NCBI RefSeq assembly: GCF_036324365.1
Contig: NZ_CP137080.1
Coordinates: forward strand, 2,170,001 to 2,234,000
Length of the DNA: 64,000 bases
Direction of reading: 5' to 3'
From: Microbacterium limosum
GTDB lineage: Bacteria > Actinomycetota > Actinomycetes > Actinomycetales > Microbacteriaceae
Made by a program: the position numbers and the translations under genes. Below the pieces are notes generated by a model that was given only the letters and a program-made list of their open reading frames with translations, ran no database searches and had not been told where the DNA came from. This document shows, piece by piece, positions 25,773 to 36,727 of the stretch (position 1 is its first letter; each line of letters opens with the position of its first letter).

Positions 25773-26231
25773 ATGAAGACTCGACTCACCGCGCTGGCCA
25801 TCGCCGGCATCGCCCTCTTCGGCCTGACCGCCTGCACGGGCGGGGCGCCGGAGAACGGCTCCGACGGCGGATCGGGCTCCGATGCGGGCGGCTCCGCGTC
25901 CTCGGAGCAGACCGTCGACGAGGCCTGCTCGATCGTCAACGACACGATCGAGGGCGCCGTCGCGGAGTTCGAGGGTATCTCGATGGAGGATCCCGCCGCC
26001 GCCGTGGAGGCCTTCCAGGCCGCCGGCGAAGCCCTCGGCGAGGAGGCCGGCCGCATCGGCAACCCGGAGGTCGCGGACGTGCTTCCCGACCTCGAGACCG
26101 CGCTCGCCACCGTGGCGGAGGCGATGGACGCCCTCGCCGCCGGCGACTCGACGAAGCTCACCGAGCTCGAGAGCGTCGGCACCGAGATGCAGGCGAGCTT
26201 CACCGAGTTCCAGCGCCTCTGCCTCGAGTAG
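25773..26231 (+). CDS. Small lipoprotein, unknown function
   Basis: A 152-residue lipoprotein. The signal peptide ends in LTAC (Cys near residue 21), followed by a Gly/Ser/Asp-rich linker and a helical domain with two further cysteines (EACSIVNDTI and QRLCLE) that could form a disulfide. Codon use is typical of the genome and the ATG at 25773 has AGGGGAA upstream. It is divergent from the solute-binding gene. No function can be assigned. Confidence 0.78.
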   Translation: MKTRLTALAIAGIALFGLTACTGGAPENGSDGGSGSDAGGSASSEQTVDEACSIVNDTIEGAVAEFEGISMEDPAAAVEAFQAAGEALGEEAGRIGNPEVADVLPDLETALATVAEAMDALAAGDSTKLTELESVGTEMQASFTEFQRLCLE

Positions 26232-26325
26232 ACCCGGCACTCTCCGGCAACCGTTGCCGGAACGTGATATACGGTCGCCTACAATCGATGCGACGCGCAC
26301 TCGCGCGCAGCGAGGGGGGCCCGCT

Positions 26326-27753
26326 ATGACGGATCTGGTGACCACCGCGTCCGATCAGGGCGCGCACGACGGCGATGAGCCGCGCCTGGAATGGGCTCCG
26401 GCACCCTCGCCGACCCGCCGCAGGCGCTGGCCGCTGCTGCTGTGGATCGGCATCCCTCTCGCGGGCGTCGCCGCAGCCGGCTGGTACTTCGGCACGACCC
26501 TCATCGCCCCGGGAGTGACGGTGGCCGGTGTGCCGGTGGGCGGCCTCACGGTGGATGCCGCGGCATCCACGATCTCCGACGGCATCGGTTCCACGGCCGT
26601 GGAGATCACCGCCGACGGCGTCACCGCGACCATCACCGGCGCCGACCTCGGCGCATCGCTGCCCGCCGAGGAACTCGCCCGCGAGGCACTCGCCGCGCAC
26701 CCGCTGTGGCAGGTCGGCGGGTGGTTCCCGGAGACCGACCGCACCGCGCCCACGATCGATCCCGACGCGACCACCGCGGCGCTGGCCGACGGCTTCGCCT
26801 CCGTGTGGGAGGCCCCCGTCGACGCCGTGGTGGCCTACGACGACGCCGCCGACCTCTACGTCGTCACGCCCGCCGTGCCCGGACTGGGCGTGGACGCCGC
26901 CGCAGCGGAGGACGCGTACCGCGACGCCCTGCTGGCGGCCGCCCCCGGCACGCTGTCGACGGATCTGGTCGAGCTGGAGGCCGCCATCACGACCGAGGCG
27001 GCCGCGGCTCGCGCCGACGAGCTGAACGCGGTCCTCGCCACGGCGGGCTTCTACGTCGGAGAGGAGCGCACGGTCGCGATCCCCGCCGACCAGACCGCCT
27101 CCTGGCTGACGCTGACGCCCGACCCCGAGCAGGGCCGCATCGATCTCACTGCCGACGAGGCCGCGATCGAGGCCGCCATGGCGGGGCTCGCCGAGGCGGT
27201 CAACCGCGCCCCGGTGAACGCCACCGTCATCACCGACTCCGACGGCGATGTCCTCCGGGCGGAGACCGAGGGGCAGACGGGTCGAGAGCTCGCCGACACC
27301 ACCGGGATGGCCTCGGACTACGCGACACAGCTGGCCGGCGGCGACGCCATGTTCGCACTCCCGGTGAGCGAGACGCAGTTCGAGACGACCTCGCTCGCGA
27401 GGCTGCTCGAGGTTGACCTGTCGGACCAGCGCGTCTACCTCAAGGAGAACGGCGCCGTCATCGACTCCTGGCTGATCTCCAGCGGCAAGTCCGGGTGGGA
27501 GACCAACATCGGCTACCACAAGGTGCAGGCCAAAGTGCGGGTGCAGGACATGGGCAACGACCAGGTCGGCTACCTCCAGCCCGACGTGGAGTGGGTCTCC
27601 TATTTCTCGGGCGATCAGGCGTTCCACGCCGTCTATTGGCACCGCAACTGGGGCACGCCCACGAGCCACGGCTGCGTCGGGATGCCGACGAGCCTCGCCA
27701 AGGTCATCTACGACTGGGCCCCGGTCGGCACCGACGTCTGGGTCCACGCCTGA
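26326..27753 (+). CDS. L,D-transpeptidase (YkuD domain), membrane-anchored
   Basis: A cell-wall enzyme of 475 residues that makes 3-3 peptidoglycan cross-links. It has a short cytoplasmic N-terminus, one membrane helix near 32-52, an outer region with repeat-like domains of the PG-binding/VanW-linked type (about 60-350), and a C-terminal YkuD domain. The catalytic motif is in GTPTSHGCVGMP (His and Cys), with the upstream His in FHAVYWHRNWG. The ATG at 26326 is preceded by GAGGGGGG. Beta-lactam response by such enzymes is known in actinobacteria but not shown here. Confidence 0.93.
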   Translation: MTDLVTTASDQGAHDGDEPRLEWAPAPSPTRRRRWPLLLWIGIPLAGVAAAGWYFGTTLIAPGVTVAGVPVGGLTVDAAASTISDGIGSTAVEITADGVTATITGADLGASLPAEELAREALAAHPLWQVGGWFPETDRTAPTIDPDATTAALADGFASVWEAPVDAVVAYDDAADLYVVTPAVPGLGVDAAAAEDAYRDALLAAAPGTLSTDLVELEAAITTEAAAARADELNAVLATAGFYVGEERTVAIPADQTASWLTLTPDPEQGRIDLTADEAAIEAAMAGLAEAVNRAPVNATVITDSDGDVLRAETEGQTGRELADTTGMASDYATQLAGGDAMFALPVSETQFETTSLARLLEVDLSDQRVYLKENGAVIDSWLISSGKSGWETNIGYHKVQAKVRVQDMGNDQVGYLQPDVEWVSYFSGDQAFHAVYWHRNWGTPTSHGCVGMPTSLAKVIYDWAPVGTDVWVHA

Positions 27754-27796
27754 TCCGCGCGGGCGTTCGGCGCCGGTTCACGTTAGCCTGAGTGGT

Positions 27797-28249
27797 ATGC
27801 CGGAGCTGAGACTGGTCGAACTCTCCGCCGCGACGATCGTCGCGGTGAACAATCTGTCGCTCAAACCCGGGCAGGAGCAGTTCCTCGCGCCGGTCTCCTA
27901 CGGGATCGCCGCCACCGTCGTGAATCCCGCCACGAGCTGGCAGCGCGTGGTCGTCGACGGCGACGAGGTCGTCGGCTTCGTCAGCGGAAGCTTCGACGAC
28001 GAAGCCCCCGAGGACTACTTCCGGTCGATCCTCCTTCGCATCAACGTCGACGCCGACGACCAGGGCCGCGGTGTCGGGCGCTTCGCCGTGGAGGGCCTCC
28101 TCGAGGAGGCTCGTCGGCGCGGGCAGACCTGCCTCTACGTCATCTACGAAGCCGGCGAACAGGGCCCCGAGGCGTTCTTCCGGCGCGTGGGCTTCTCCCC
28201 GGTCGGCGAGACGGAGTACGGCGAGACGATCGCGGAGATTCGCCTGTAA
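27797..28249 (+). CDS. GNAT-family N-acetyltransferase
   Basis: A 150-residue protein with the GNAT fold. The acetyl-CoA pyrophosphate loop is in DQGRGVGRFAVEGLL, preceded by the beta-4 strand ILLRINVDADD. The C-terminal FFRRVGFSPVGE segment is typical. The substrate (small molecule or protein N-terminus) is unknown. It ends before a strong bidirectional terminator shared with icd. Confidence 0.87.
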   Translation: MPELRLVELSAATIVAVNNLSLKPGQEQFLAPVSYGIAATVVNPATSWQRVVVDGDEVVGFVSGSFDDEAPEDYFRSILLRINVDADDQGRGVGRFAVEGLLEEARRRGQTCLYVIYEAGEQGPEAFFRRVGFSPVGETEYGETIAEIRL

Positions 28250-28267
28250 TCGCGCACGGACACGAGC

Positions 28268-28307
28268 GACGAAGGGGGTGGATGCCGCGGCATCCACCCC
28301 CTTCGTC
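28268..28307. terminator. Bidirectional terminator, perfect 20-bp stem
   Basis: GACGAAGGGGGTGGATGCCG is followed immediately by its exact reverse complement, giving a perfect 40-nt palindrome. It lies between the acetyltransferase (+, ends 28249) and icd (-, ends 28316). Its core is the 16-nt palindrome GGATGCCGCGGCATCC. The terminator at 40847 is almost the same sequence. Confidence 0.82.
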
Positions 28308-28315
28308 GTCGCGGT

Positions 28316-30535
28316 CTACGACAGCGCGTCGATGATCGCGTTGAGGGTCTTCGAGGGGCGCATCACGGCCGCCGCCTTGGCGGGGTCGGGGCGGTAGTAG
28401 CCGCCGATGTCGGCGGGCTTGCCCTGCACGGCCAGCAGCTCATCGACGATGGCCTGCTCCTTCTCGGCGAGCTCGGCCGCCACCGGAGCGAACGCCGCCG
28501 CGAGCTCGGCGTCCTGGTCCTGCGCGGCGAGCTCCTGCACCCAGTAGAGCGCGAGGTAGAAGTGGCTGCCGCGGTTGTCGATGGTGCCCAGGGCCCGCCC
28601 AGGCGACTTGTCGTTCTCGAGGAACGTGCCGGTCGCGGCATCCAGCGTGTCGGCCAGCACCTTCGCCTTCGGGTTGTCGGTGTACCCGGCGAGGTGCTCG
28701 AGCGAGGCCGCGAGCGCGAAGAACTCGCCCAGCGAGTCCCAGCGCAGGTAGTTCTCCGCGACGAGCTGCTGCACGTGCTTGGGCGCGGAGCCGCCGGCAC
28801 CGGTCTCGAAGAGCCCGCCCCCCGCGAGCAGCGGAACGATCGAGAGCATCTTGGCGCTCGTGCCGACCTCGAGGATCGGGAAGAGGTCCGTGAGGTAGTC
28901 GCGCAGCACGTTCCCCGTCACCGAGATGGTGTCCAGGCCCCGGCGCATCCGCTCGAGGGAGAAGCGCGTGGCCTCCTCGGGAGCCAGGATCTCGATTTGG
29001 AGCCCGTCGGTGTCGTGCTCGCCGAGGTAGGCGTGCACCTTCTCGATGAGCGCGGCATCGTGCGAGCGGTCGGGGTTGAGCCAGAACACGGCGGGCGATC
29101 CCGTGGCGCGGGCACGCGTGACGGCGAGCTTGACCCAGTCGCGGATCGCGACGTCCTTCGTCTGCGTGGCACGCCAGATGTCGCCCGGCTGGACGGTGTG
29201 CTCGATGAGCACGTCGCCCCGCCCGTCGACGACCTGCACGCGTCCGGCCGAGGCGATCTCGAACGTCTTGTCGTGGCTGCCGTACTCCTCGGCCGCCTGG
29301 GCCATCAGCCCGACGTTCGGCACGGTGCCGATCGTGGCAGGGTCGAGCGGACCGTGCGCGATGACGTCCTCGATCGTCGCCTGGTACACGCCCGCGTAGG
29401 ACGAGTCGGGGATGACGGCGAGCGTGTCGTCCTCGGCGCCGTCGGCGCCCCACAGCTTCCCGCCGTTGCGCACGAGCGCGGGCATCGACGCGTCGACGAT
29501 GACGTCGGAGGGCACGTGGAGGTTCGTGATCCCCTTGTCGGAGTTGACGTACGACAGGCGCGGGCCGGCCGCGAGCGCCGCCGTGATGTCTGCCGCGATG
29601 GCGTCGCCCCCGGGCACCGAGGGCAGGCCGGAGAGGATCGCGCCGAGCCCGTCGTTGGGGGACAGGCCCGCCGCGCGGAGCGTCTCGCCGTGTGTGCGGA
29701 AGACCTCGGCGAAGTACGCCTTCACGACGTGGCCGAAGATGATCGGATCGCTGACCTTCATCATCGTGGCCTTGAGGTGCACGGAGTACAGCACGTCGTC
29801 CGCGGCCGCCTGGCGGAGGGTCTCAGCCAGGAAGGCGTCGAGCGCCGCGGCGGAGAGGAACGTCGCGTCCACGATCTCGCCGGGCAGGACCTTCAGGCCC
29901 TCCTTCAGCACCGTCTCGGCGCCGTCCTCGGCGATGTGGCGGATCGTCAGCACGTCGTCGGATTCCATGACGACCGACTTCTCATTGGAGCGGAAGTCGT
30001 CGCGGCCCATCGTGGCGACCCGCGTCTTGGAGCCCTCCGCGAACGGCTTGTTGCGGTGGGGGTGCTTGCGCGCGTAGTTCTTCACCGACAGGGGCGCACG
30101 GCGGTCGCTGTTGCCCTCGCGGAGGACGGGGTTCACGGCCGAGCCCTTGATGCGGTCGTAGCGGGCGCGGATGTCCTTCTGCTCGAGCGTGGCGGGCTCG
30201 TCCGGGTAGGCCGGGATGTCGTAGCCGGAGGCCTGCAGCTCGGCGATGGCGGCCTTCAGCTGCGGGATGGATGCCGAGATGTTGGGCAGCTTGATGATGT
30301 TCGCCTCGGGGAGGGTGGCGAGCCCGCCGAGCTCCGCGAGCGCGTCACCCACCTGCTGCTCCGGCGTGAGCTTCTGCGGGAACGCGGCGAGGATGCGGCC
30401 GGCGAGGGAGATGTCCCGCGTCTGGACCTCGACGCCGGCCTGGGCCGTCACGGCCTGCACGATCGGCAGGAACGACGCCGTCGCGAGAGCCGGTGCTTCA
30501 TCGGTGTACGTGTAGATGATTGTCGAGTCGGTCAC
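28316..30535 (-). CDS. icd: Isocitrate dehydrogenase (NADP), monomeric type
   Basis: A TCA-cycle enzyme of 739 residues, the length of the monomeric IDH-II class common in actinobacteria. Family blocks include [56 protein letters not shown] and [15 protein letters not shown]. It catalyses isocitrate to 2-oxoglutarate and CO2. I chose the GTG at 30535, which gives the known N-terminus with [15 protein letters not shown] long palindrome lies just upstream and separates it from the ABC exporter genes. sucCD, which act two steps later, are 10 kb away on the same strand. Confidence 0.97.
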   Translation of the reverse strand: MTDSTIIYTYTDEAPALATASFLPIVQAVTAQAGVEVQTRDISLAGRILAAFPQKLTPEQQVGDALAELGGLATLPEANIIKLPNISASIPQLKAAIAELQASGYDIPAYPDEPATLEQKDIRARYDRIKGSAVNPVLREGNSDRRAPLSVKNYARKHPHRNKPFAEGSKTRVATMGRDDFRSNEKSVVMESDDVLTIRHIAEDGAETVLKEGLKVLPGEIVDATFLSAAALDAFLAETLRQAAADDVLYSVHLKATMMKVSDPIIFGHVVKAYFAEVFRTHGETLRAAGLSPNDGLGAILSGLPSVPGGDAIAADITAALAAGPRLSYVNSDKGITNLHVPSDVIVDASMPALVRNGGKLWGADGAEDDTLAVIPDSSYAGVYQATIEDVIAHGPLDPATIGTVPNVGLMAQAAEEYGSHDKTFEIASAGRVQVVDGRGDVLIEHTVQPGDIWRATQTKDVAIRDWVKLAVTRARATGSPAVFWLNPDRSHDAALIEKVHAYLGEHDTDGLQIEILAPEEATRFSLERMRRGLDTISVTGNVLRDYLTDLFPILEVGTSAKMLSIVPLLAGGGLFETGAGGSAPKHVQQLVAENYLRWDSLGEFFALAASLEHLAGYTDNPKAKVLADTLDAATGTFLENDKSPGRALGTIDNRGSHFYLALYWVQELAAQDQDAELAAAFAPVAAELAEKEQAIVDELLAVQGKPADIGGYYRPDPAKAAAVMRPSKTLNAIIDALS

Positions 30536-30576
30536 CTGTGTCGTCTTTCGTTCGGGGCCGCCCACAACCCTATCGC

Positions 30577-30618
30577 AGCGCGGGAAACTCTCTCGATGTC
30601 GAGAGAGTTTCCCGCGCT
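30577..30618 (-). terminator. 42-nt near-perfect palindrome after the ABC exporter genes
   Basis: Perfect 20-bp arms (AGCGCGGGAAACTCTCTCGA and its complement) around a 2-nt centre. It begins right at the stop codon of the exporter gene and lies about 42 bp upstream of icd, so it most likely terminates the exporter transcript. There is no U tract. Its position in the icd leader could also allow protein binding. Confidence 0.65.
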
Positions 30619-32432
30619 CACACGAGCGATTCCCGCCACGCGGCGTGCAGTCGCGCGAACCGGCCGGTTCCGGCGATGAGCGCGTCCGGTGCGTCATCCT
30701 CGACGATGCGCCCGTGCTCCATGACGAGCACGCGATCGGCGATCGCGACCGTCGACAGGCGGTGGGCGATGATGATGGCGGTGCGATCGGCCAACAGCGT
30801 CTGCAGGGCGTTCTGGATGAGCCGCTCGCTGGGGATGTCCAGCGAGGCGGTGGCCTCGTCGAGGATCAGCACCGCGGGGTCGGCGAGGAAGGCACGCGCG
30901 AACGAGATGAGCTGACGCTGCCCCGCCGAGACCCGCCCGCCGCGCTTGTTCACGTCGGTGTCGTACCCGTCGGGCAGGCGCTCGATGAAGGAGTCGGCGC
31001 CCACCGCGCGGGCGGCGGCGCGGATCTCGTCGAGCGTCGCGTCGGGCTTGCCGAGCGCGATGTTGTCGGCGACGGTCCCGCTGAAGAGGTACGCCTCCTG
31101 CGTCACCATGACGATCGCGCGGCGCAGGTCCTTCGGGTGCAGCCGCCGCAGGTCGACGCCGTCGAGCGTGACCCGACCGCTGCTCGGGTCGTAGAACCGC
31201 GAGACGAGCTTGGCCAGCGTCGACTTGCCCGCGCCGGTGGTGCCCACCAGCGCGACGGTCTGACCCGCGGGCAGGTCGAGCGAGAAGTCGGGCAGGATGA
31301 CGCGGTCGTCGGCGTACCCGAAGCGCACGTTCTCGAACCGCACGTGACCGCGGGCGGTCCACAGGTCCTCCGGCTCGCGGGGATCGGGTACCGTCGGCAC
31401 CTCCTCCAGGACCCCCGACACCTTCTCGAGGGCGGCGGTGGCGGACTGGTAGGAGTTGAGGAAGAACGCCACCTCCTGCAGCGGCGAGAAGAAGTTGCGC
31501 ACGTACAGCACCGCCGCGATCAGCACGCCCACCGCGATCCCGCCCTCGGCGACCCGGATGCCGCCCCACGCCACGACGAGCGCGAGGGACACCGATGCGA
31601 TCGCCATGAGTCCCGGCTCGAACGTGCCGAACAGGCGGATCGAGCGCATGTTCACGTCGCGGTACTGCATCGACAGGTCGCCGAACTGCACATCGCCCGG
31701 CTTCTCGCGGCGGAACGCCTTGACGGCGCGGATGCCGGTCATCGTCTCGACGAACGTGACGATGACCCTCGCGCTGACGACGCGCGACTCGCGGTACACC
31801 CGCTGCGAGCGCATGTAGAACCAGCGCATGAGCATCAGGAGAGGCAGCCCCATCACGACGAGGATGACGCCCGACTGCCAGTCCAGCAGCAGCAGCGCGA
31901 CGAGGGTGAATCCGCCGTACAGCACTCCGGAGACGAGCTCGTTGAGGCCGCCGTCGAGCAGCTCGCGGATCGTGTCGAGGTCGCTCGTCTGGCGCGAGAT
32001 GATGCGGCCCGACGTGTAGGACTCGTGGAATTCGAGACTGAGCCGCTGCGTGTGGAGGAAGATCCGCTTGCGCAGGTCGAGCAGGATCGCCTGCGTCAGC
32101 CGCGCGGCGACGACGACGTACCAGGCGATGAGCGCCGCACCCGCGATCGCCGTGATCAGGTACACCCCCACGACACCCGCGGTGGGCAGCCAGTCGGCCC
32201 GCTCGATGACCGCCGGCAGCGCCGTGTCGATCCCGTAGGCGATGAGGGCGGGGCCGGCGACCCGGAAGGCCGTGGAGACGACGAGCACGACCGCCGCGAG
32301 GATCAGGTGCCCCCGGACGGGCGTGACGAGCGTGCCCAGCAGGCGCAGGGAGCGGCGACGGATCGAACGGCTCTCGGCACGCGTGTAGTCGGAGCGGTCC
32401 TCGCCGCTCGTGCCGGTGACGGTGGTGCTCAC
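30618..32432 (-). CDS. Heterodimeric ABC exporter, subunit with canonical Walker B
   Basis: A 604-residue type IV ABC half-transporter: six membrane helices in residues 30-320, then an ATPase domain. Walker A is GTTGAGKST and Walker [13 protein letters not shown] with the normal catalytic Glu, but the signature is VSAGQRQL rather than LSGGQ. It starts at a GTG overlapping the stop of its partner gene. Together with the partner it forms one consensus and one degenerate ATP site, the BmrCD/TM287-288 pattern of multidrug exporters. The substrate is unknown. Confidence 0.93.
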   Translation of the reverse strand: MSTTVTGTSGEDRSDYTRAESRSIRRRSLRLLGTLVTPVRGHLILAAVVLVVSTAFRVAGPALIAYGIDTALPAVIERADWLPTAGVVGVYLITAIAGAALIAWYVVVAARLTQAILLDLRKRIFLHTQRLSLEFHESYTSGRIISRQTSDLDTIRELLDGGLNELVSGVLYGGFTLVALLLLDWQSGVILVVMGLPLLMLMRWFYMRSQRVYRESRVVSARVIVTFVETMTGIRAVKAFRREKPGDVQFGDLSMQYRDVNMRSIRLFGTFEPGLMAIASVSLALVVAWGGIRVAEGGIAVGVLIAAVLYVRNFFSPLQEVAFFLNSYQSATAALEKVSGVLEEVPTVPDPREPEDLWTARGHVRFENVRFGYADDRVILPDFSLDLPAGQTVALVGTTGAGKSTLAKLVSRFYDPSSGRVTLDGVDLRRLHPKDLRRAIVMVTQEAYLFSGTVADNIALGKPDATLDEIRAAARAVGADSFIERLPDGYDTDVNKRGGRVSAGQRQLISFARAFLADPAVLILDEATASLDIPSERLIQNALQTLLADRTAIIIAHRLSTVAIADRVLVMEHGRIVEDDAPDALIAGTGRFARLHAAWRESLV

Positions 32433-34252
32433 AGGTTCACCCCGCTCTCCCGCTGCCGGGCCTGCTCGTCCTCCAGGCTCGAGATGACGTGCCGGTAGTG
32501 CGCGCTCGTCCGCAGCAGCTCGGAGTGCGTGCCGACGGCGGTGATGCGCCCCCGCTCGAGCAGCGCGACGCGATCTGCGAGCGTCACCGTGGAGGGCCGG
32601 TGGGCGACCACGAGCGCCGTCGTGGCGTGCAGCACCTCGCGCAGCGCGTCCTCGACGAGCGACTCGGTGTCGACGTCGAGCGCCGAGAGCGGGTCGTCGA
32701 GAACGAGCACGGTGGGCCGCGCCGCGACCGCCCGTGCCAGGGCGAGCCGCTGACGCTGACCGCCGGAGAGGGACAGGCCCTCCTCGCCGATCACGGTGTC
32801 GACCCCGTCGGGGAGCGCATCGACGAAGCCCGCCTGCGCGACATCCAGCGCCTCGCGCAGCACGCGCTCGGCCTCCTCGCTGCCGGGCTCGAGGTCCTGG
32901 CGCCCGAGCAGCACGTTGCCGCGCACGGTCTGCGAGAAGAGCGTCGCGTCCTCGAAGGCCATGCCCACGTGGGTGCGCAGCTCGTCGAGCGTCAGGTCGC
33001 GCACGTCGACGCCGTCGAGGGTCACCCGCCCGCCCGTGACGTCGTAGAGCCGGGTGGGAAGCGTCGTCAGCGTCGTCTTGCCCGAGCCAGTGAGGCCCAC
33101 GAGGGCCATCGTCTCGCCGGGGCGCAGCACGAGGTCGATGCCGTCGAGCAGGTCGCGCTCGCCCTCCGCGGCATCCTGATACCGGAAGTGCACCCCCTCG
33201 AAGGCGAGCTCGCCGCGGGGCTCGGCGATCGTCCGCGGCCGCGCGGGGTCGGTGATCGTGTTCTCCTCGTCGAACACCTCGAAGAGCCGGTCGGTCGCCG
33301 TGCGGGCGTCGAGCGTGAACGAGAACAGGAACCCGATCGACTCCATCGGCCACCGCAGCACCGTCGCCATTGCGAAGAACGCCACGAGCTCCGCGGACTG
33401 CAACTGCCCGAGCGCGGTGAGCGCGATGCCCGCGCCCAGGCACAGCGCGAAGGCGATGTCGGGCAGCAGCACGAGCCAGAACCAGATCCAGCCGATCGCG
33501 CGGGCCTTGCCGAGCTCGGTCTCGCGCAGGGTCTCGGCCTGCCGCGTGAACTTCCTCAGGGCGTGCGACCCGCGACCGAAGGCCTTGAGCACCCGGATGC
33601 CGTGCACGCTCTCCTCGACCGAGGTGGCGAGGTCGCCGGCCTGATCCTGGCTCTGCCGGGCGAGCGTTCCGTAGGTCTTCTCGAAGCGGTAGCCCGCGTA
33701 CCAGAGCGGCGCCGAGACGGCGAGGAAGACGGTGCCCAGCAGCCAGTGCCACCGGAACAGCAGCGCCGTGCCGACGACGATCGTGAGCACGTTGACGACG
33801 AGCAGCACGATGCCGAACGCCAGCCACCGTCGCAGCATCGAGATGTCCTGCATCATGCGGCTGAGCAGCTGCCCCGACTGCCAGCGGTCGTGGAACGAGA
33901 CGGGCAGGCGCTGCAGGCGCCGGAAGAACGTGTGACGCAGGTCGTACTCGACCATCGTCGCGGGCGCGAGCACGAACCACCGCCGCAGCCACACCATCGC
34001 CGCCTCGGCGAGGCCCAGCACGAGGATGATCGCGGCCCCCCACGCGATCTGCGCGGACTCGCCGCTCTGGATCGGGCCGGCGACGACCGCCTCGAGCACC
34101 AGTGGGATCGACAGGGCCAGGAGCGCGGCGCCGAGCGCGCTCGCCGCGCCGAGCGCCAGCCGCGGGATGACGGGGCGGGCGAACGGGATGAGCCTCGCGA
34201 GGGAGCGGAGCGTGGACAGGTCGGAGCGGGACGTTTCGGCGGTGGAGGTCAT
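32429..34252 (-). CDS. Heterodimeric ABC exporter, subunit with atypical Walker B
   Basis: A 607-residue partner half-transporter. Membrane helices fill residues 25-325. Walker A is GLTGSGKTT, the signature a normal LSGGQRQR, and Walker [13 protein letters not shown], with Asp in place of the catalytic Glu. Its missing base and the partner's degenerate signature fall in the same composite site, as expected for an asymmetric exporter. The ATG at 34252 is preceded by AAGGA. It follows ogt by 119 bp but is probably a separate transcript. Confidence 0.93.
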   Translation of the reverse strand: MTSTAETSRSDLSTLRSLARLIPFARPVIPRLALGAASALGAALLALSIPLVLEAVVAGPIQSGESAQIAWGAAIILVLGLAEAAMVWLRRWFVLAPATMVEYDLRHTFFRRLQRLPVSFHDRWQSGQLLSRMMQDISMLRRWLAFGIVLLVVNVLTIVVGTALLFRWHWLLGTVFLAVSAPLWYAGYRFEKTYGTLARQSQDQAGDLATSVEESVHGIRVLKAFGRGSHALRKFTRQAETLRETELGKARAIGWIWFWLVLLPDIAFALCLGAGIALTALGQLQSAELVAFFAMATVLRWPMESIGFLFSFTLDARTATDRLFEVFDEENTITDPARPRTIAEPRGELAFEGVHFRYQDAAEGERDLLDGIDLVLRPGETMALVGLTGSGKTTLTTLPTRLYDVTGGRVTLDGVDVRDLTLDELRTHVGMAFEDATLFSQTVRGNVLLGRQDLEPGSEEAERVLREALDVAQAGFVDALPDGVDTVIGEEGLSLSGGQRQRLALARAVAARPTVLVLDDPLSALDVDTESLVEDALREVLHATTALVVAHRPSTVTLADRVALLERGRITAVGTHSELLRTSAHYRHVISSLEDEQARQRESGVNL

Positions 34253-34371
34253 GATCCTTGTGGGAAGGCGGAGCGGCGGCGCCGGGATCGGGCGCACGGA
34301 GAGAGGCCGCCTCGGAGGATCCGCGAAGACAGCCCTCCAGCTTATTCCTCGCCTTTCGCGGACGGCAAGGG

Positions 34372-34869
34372 TCAGGCTGCGCGCTCGCGGTCGAGCAGCG
34401 CCCGCTTCACCTCGAGCCCCCACGCGAACCCGCCCAGCGATCCGTCCGCGCGGAGCACGCGGTGGCATGGCACGAAGAGCGCGGGGGCGTTGCGGGCGCA
34501 GATGGATGCCGCGGCCCGCACGGCCGCGGGCGATCCGAACGCCGCCGCGAAGGCCGTGTACGTCAGCGCCCTCCCCGGCGGGATGCGCCGCAGTGCCGCC
34601 CACCCGCGGCGTTGGAGCGGGGTGCCGGTGTGGACGACCTCGACCGCGTCGATCGCCCGCAGATCGCCCGCGTAGTACGCGCGGACGGCGGACGCGGCAT
34701 CCGTCTGCCCGCGTTCGAGCCGATCGGGGCGCGCGGCGGGGGCGATCCGCGCGAGCACCGCCTCGGGCGCGTCCGTCCAGCCCGAGGCGAGCACGCGCCC
34801 CCGCTCGTCGGCCAGCAGGGTGAAGGGCCCGTCAGGGGTGTCGATCGTCTGGATCATCGCCGTGATCAT
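34372..34869 (-). CDS. ogt: Methylated-DNA--protein-cysteine methyltransferase
   Basis: A suicide repair protein of 165 residues that moves alkyl groups from O6-guanine to its own cysteine. The active site is in [22 protein letters not shown]; the helix-turn-helix arginine-finger region has [17 protein letters not shown]. Its start overlaps the stop of the Ada-AlkA gene by ATGA, so the two alkylation-repair proteins are made together. Confidence 0.94.
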   Translation of the reverse strand: MITAMIQTIDTPDGPFTLLADERGRVLASGWTDAPEAVLARIAPAARPDRLERGQTDAASAVRAYYAGDLRAIDAVEVVHTGTPLQRRGWAALRRIPPGRALTYTAFAAAFGSPAAVRAAASICARNAPALFVPCHRVLRADGSLGGFAWGLEVKRALLDRERAA

Positions 34870-36512
34870 GCGGGGGTCCTCTCGAGAGGGGCGAGGGAGA
34901 ACGGGTCGGTTGTGTCGGGCGCGCTCGGGGGCTCCGGGGCGGGAGGGCGGGGGGCGGCCTGCGGGCGAGCGGCGGCCCGCGGGAGGGCGGCGCGCCAGAG
35001 GTGGCCCATGAGGTACGACCGCCACGGGGCGGCCCTCGTCGCCCACTCGGTGAGCCCCCTCGCATCGGCGGGCACCCCGAGCGCCGCCGCGCCCGCCCGC
35101 GCCGCGACATCGCCCGGCAGGAGGACGTCGGGATCGCCCGTCACGCGCATGCGCACGTAGTCGGCCGTCCACGGCCCGATGCCGGGCAGGGCGATCAGCG
35201 CGGCCCGCTGCGCGGCGGGATCGTCGCCCGGCGAGAGTTCGAGCGAGCCGCCGGCGAGGGCCTCGGCTGCGGACACGATGGCACGCACGCGCGCGGCGGG
35301 GCCCCGCAGCACCTCGCCGCCCCGCTCGGCGATGGCCGCGGGGGTCGGGAAGAGCAGCGTCGGCCCGGGCACGGCGCGGGCGTCGCCCGAGTCGGCAGGG
35401 GCGTCGCCGGGGTCCGCGGGGGGCTGCGGCATCCGCTCGCCCAGCGCGGCGGCGAGCCGCGTGAGCGCCGTGCGCGCCGCCGCGACCGACACCTGCTGGC
35501 CGATCATGGCCCGCACGAGCATCTCGGCGGGATCGGCGGCACCGGGCACCCGGAGCCCCGGCACGCCACGGACGGATCCGCGCAGCGCCGGCACGGCGGC
35601 GAGGGCGGCGTCGATCGCCACGGGGTCGGCGTCGAGGTCGAACAGTCGCCGCACGCGCGCGACGAGCACCGGCAGATCCCCCAGGCGGGCGAGTGTCGCG
35701 TGCAGCCGCAGCCGCGATCCGTCGTCGTGCACGCGGAAGCGCGCGGGCCCGCCCGGAAGCCGCACCGTGCGGGCGAAGGAGTCGGCCGTCGCGACCTCGA
35801 CGCCCGGGAGGGCCCGCGCCGACATCCACGCGAACAGGCCGGCGGCGTCGAACGGGTCCCGGCGCGGCAGGGCCAGGCTCACCCCGCCCGGCGCACCGAA
35901 GGGGTCGCCCGCGGCGCGGGGACGCCGCGCGCGCAGCTGCGACGGCGTGAGCCCGAAGATCTCGCGCACCGTGTCGTTGAACTGCCGCACGCTCGCGAAG
36001 CCCGCCGAGAACGCCACGTCCGCCATGGTCAGCTCGGTGCCCACGAGCAGCATGCGCGCGGTCTGCGCGCGGTGCGCCCGCGCGAGGGCGACGGGGCCGG
36101 CGCCGAGCTCCTCCGTGAGCATCCGCGTGAGGTGGCGCGTCGAATACCCCAGGCGGCGGGCGAGCCCGGGAACACCCTCGCGCTCGATGACGCCGTCGGC
36201 GATCAGGCGCATGGCGCGCGATGCGGCATCCCCCCGCAGGTCCCACGCGGGCGAGCCCGGTGCGGCCTCGGGCAGGCACCGCTTGCAGGCACGGTACCCG
36301 GCCTCGTGCGCGGCGGCGCTCGTGGCGAAGAAGGACACGTTCCCCGGCTTCGGCGTGCGCGCCGGGCAGCTCGGTCGGCAGTAGATGCCCGTCGTGCGCA
36401 CGGCCGTGACGAACTGCCCGTCGAAGCGCGTATCGCGCGACGAGATCGCGCGGTAGCGCTCGTCGAACGACATCGCCGGGTGCCTCGGCGTGGCGTTCGC
36501 GGACGATGTCAT
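34866..36512 (-). CDS. Ada-AlkA fusion: methyl-sensing activator with 3-methyladenine glycosylase
   Basis: A 548-residue fusion. The N-terminal Ada zinc domain has the four cysteines in [13 protein letters not shown] and [10 protein letters not shown]; the first is the methyl acceptor for phosphotriesters. An AraC helix-turn-helix pair follows (about 90-185, for example [20 protein letters not shown]). The C-terminal AlkA glycosylase has [12 protein letters not shown] and the HhH block [19 protein letters not shown] with the catalytic Asp in DVLLPGDVA. It is coupled to ogt, so methylation of the sensor should induce both. The start at 36512 is preferred; an in-frame Met lies 14 codons later. 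Confidence 0.94.
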   Translation of the reverse strand: MTSSANATPRHPAMSFDERYRAISSRDTRFDGQFVTAVRTTGIYCRPSCPARTPKPGNVSFFATSAAAHEAGYRACKRCLPEAAPGSPAWDLRGDAASRAMRLIADGVIEREGVPGLARRLGYSTRHLTRMLTEELGAGPVALARAHRAQTARMLLVGTELTMADVAFSAGFASVRQFNDTVREIFGLTPSQLRARRPRAAGDPFGAPGGVSLALPRRDPFDAAGLFAWMSARALPGVEVATADSFARTVRLPGGPARFRVHDDGSRLRLHATLARLGDLPVLVARVRRLFDLDADPVAIDAALAAVPALRGSVRGVPGLRVPGAADPAEMLVRAMIGQQVSVAAARTALTRLAAALGERMPQPPADPGDAPADSGDARAVPGPTLLFPTPAAIAERGGEVLRGPAARVRAIVSAAEALAGGSLELSPGDDPAAQRAALIALPGIGPWTADYVRMRVTGDPDVLLPGDVAARAGAAALGVPADARGLTEWATRAAPWRSYLMGHLWRAALPRAAARPQAAPRPPAPEPPSAPDTTDPFSLAPLERTPA

Positions 36513-36577
36513 GCCCTCAGCCTGACACGGGAGCGCGGCATCCGCTCGCGGAAATCGGACACGGCTGCGGCGGCTGC

Positions 36578-36700
36578 CCTCCCCGCGGCGGTCCGCCCGG
36601 GAGGGGGGTCCGCTGCGGGGAGGACAACACTCCGGAGGGATTGCCGCCGCCGCGCGGGGAACCGCCCGACAGCCCCCGCAGCGCGCGATCCTTCCGGAGT
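36578..36700 (-). terminator. Structured region after purH: two inverted repeats
   Basis: CCTCCCCGCgGCGGtCC at 36578 pairs with its near-complement ending at 36623. A second pair, ACTCCGGAgGGAT at 36629 and GATCCtTCCGGAGT ending at 36700, flanks a GC-rich loop. The region lies between the purH stop (36728) and the ada start (36512), both on the minus strand, so it is a likely terminator for the purine operon. Confidence 0.5.
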
Positions 36701-36727
36701 ACTGTCCGCCGCGGGCGGAAGCCCGGA

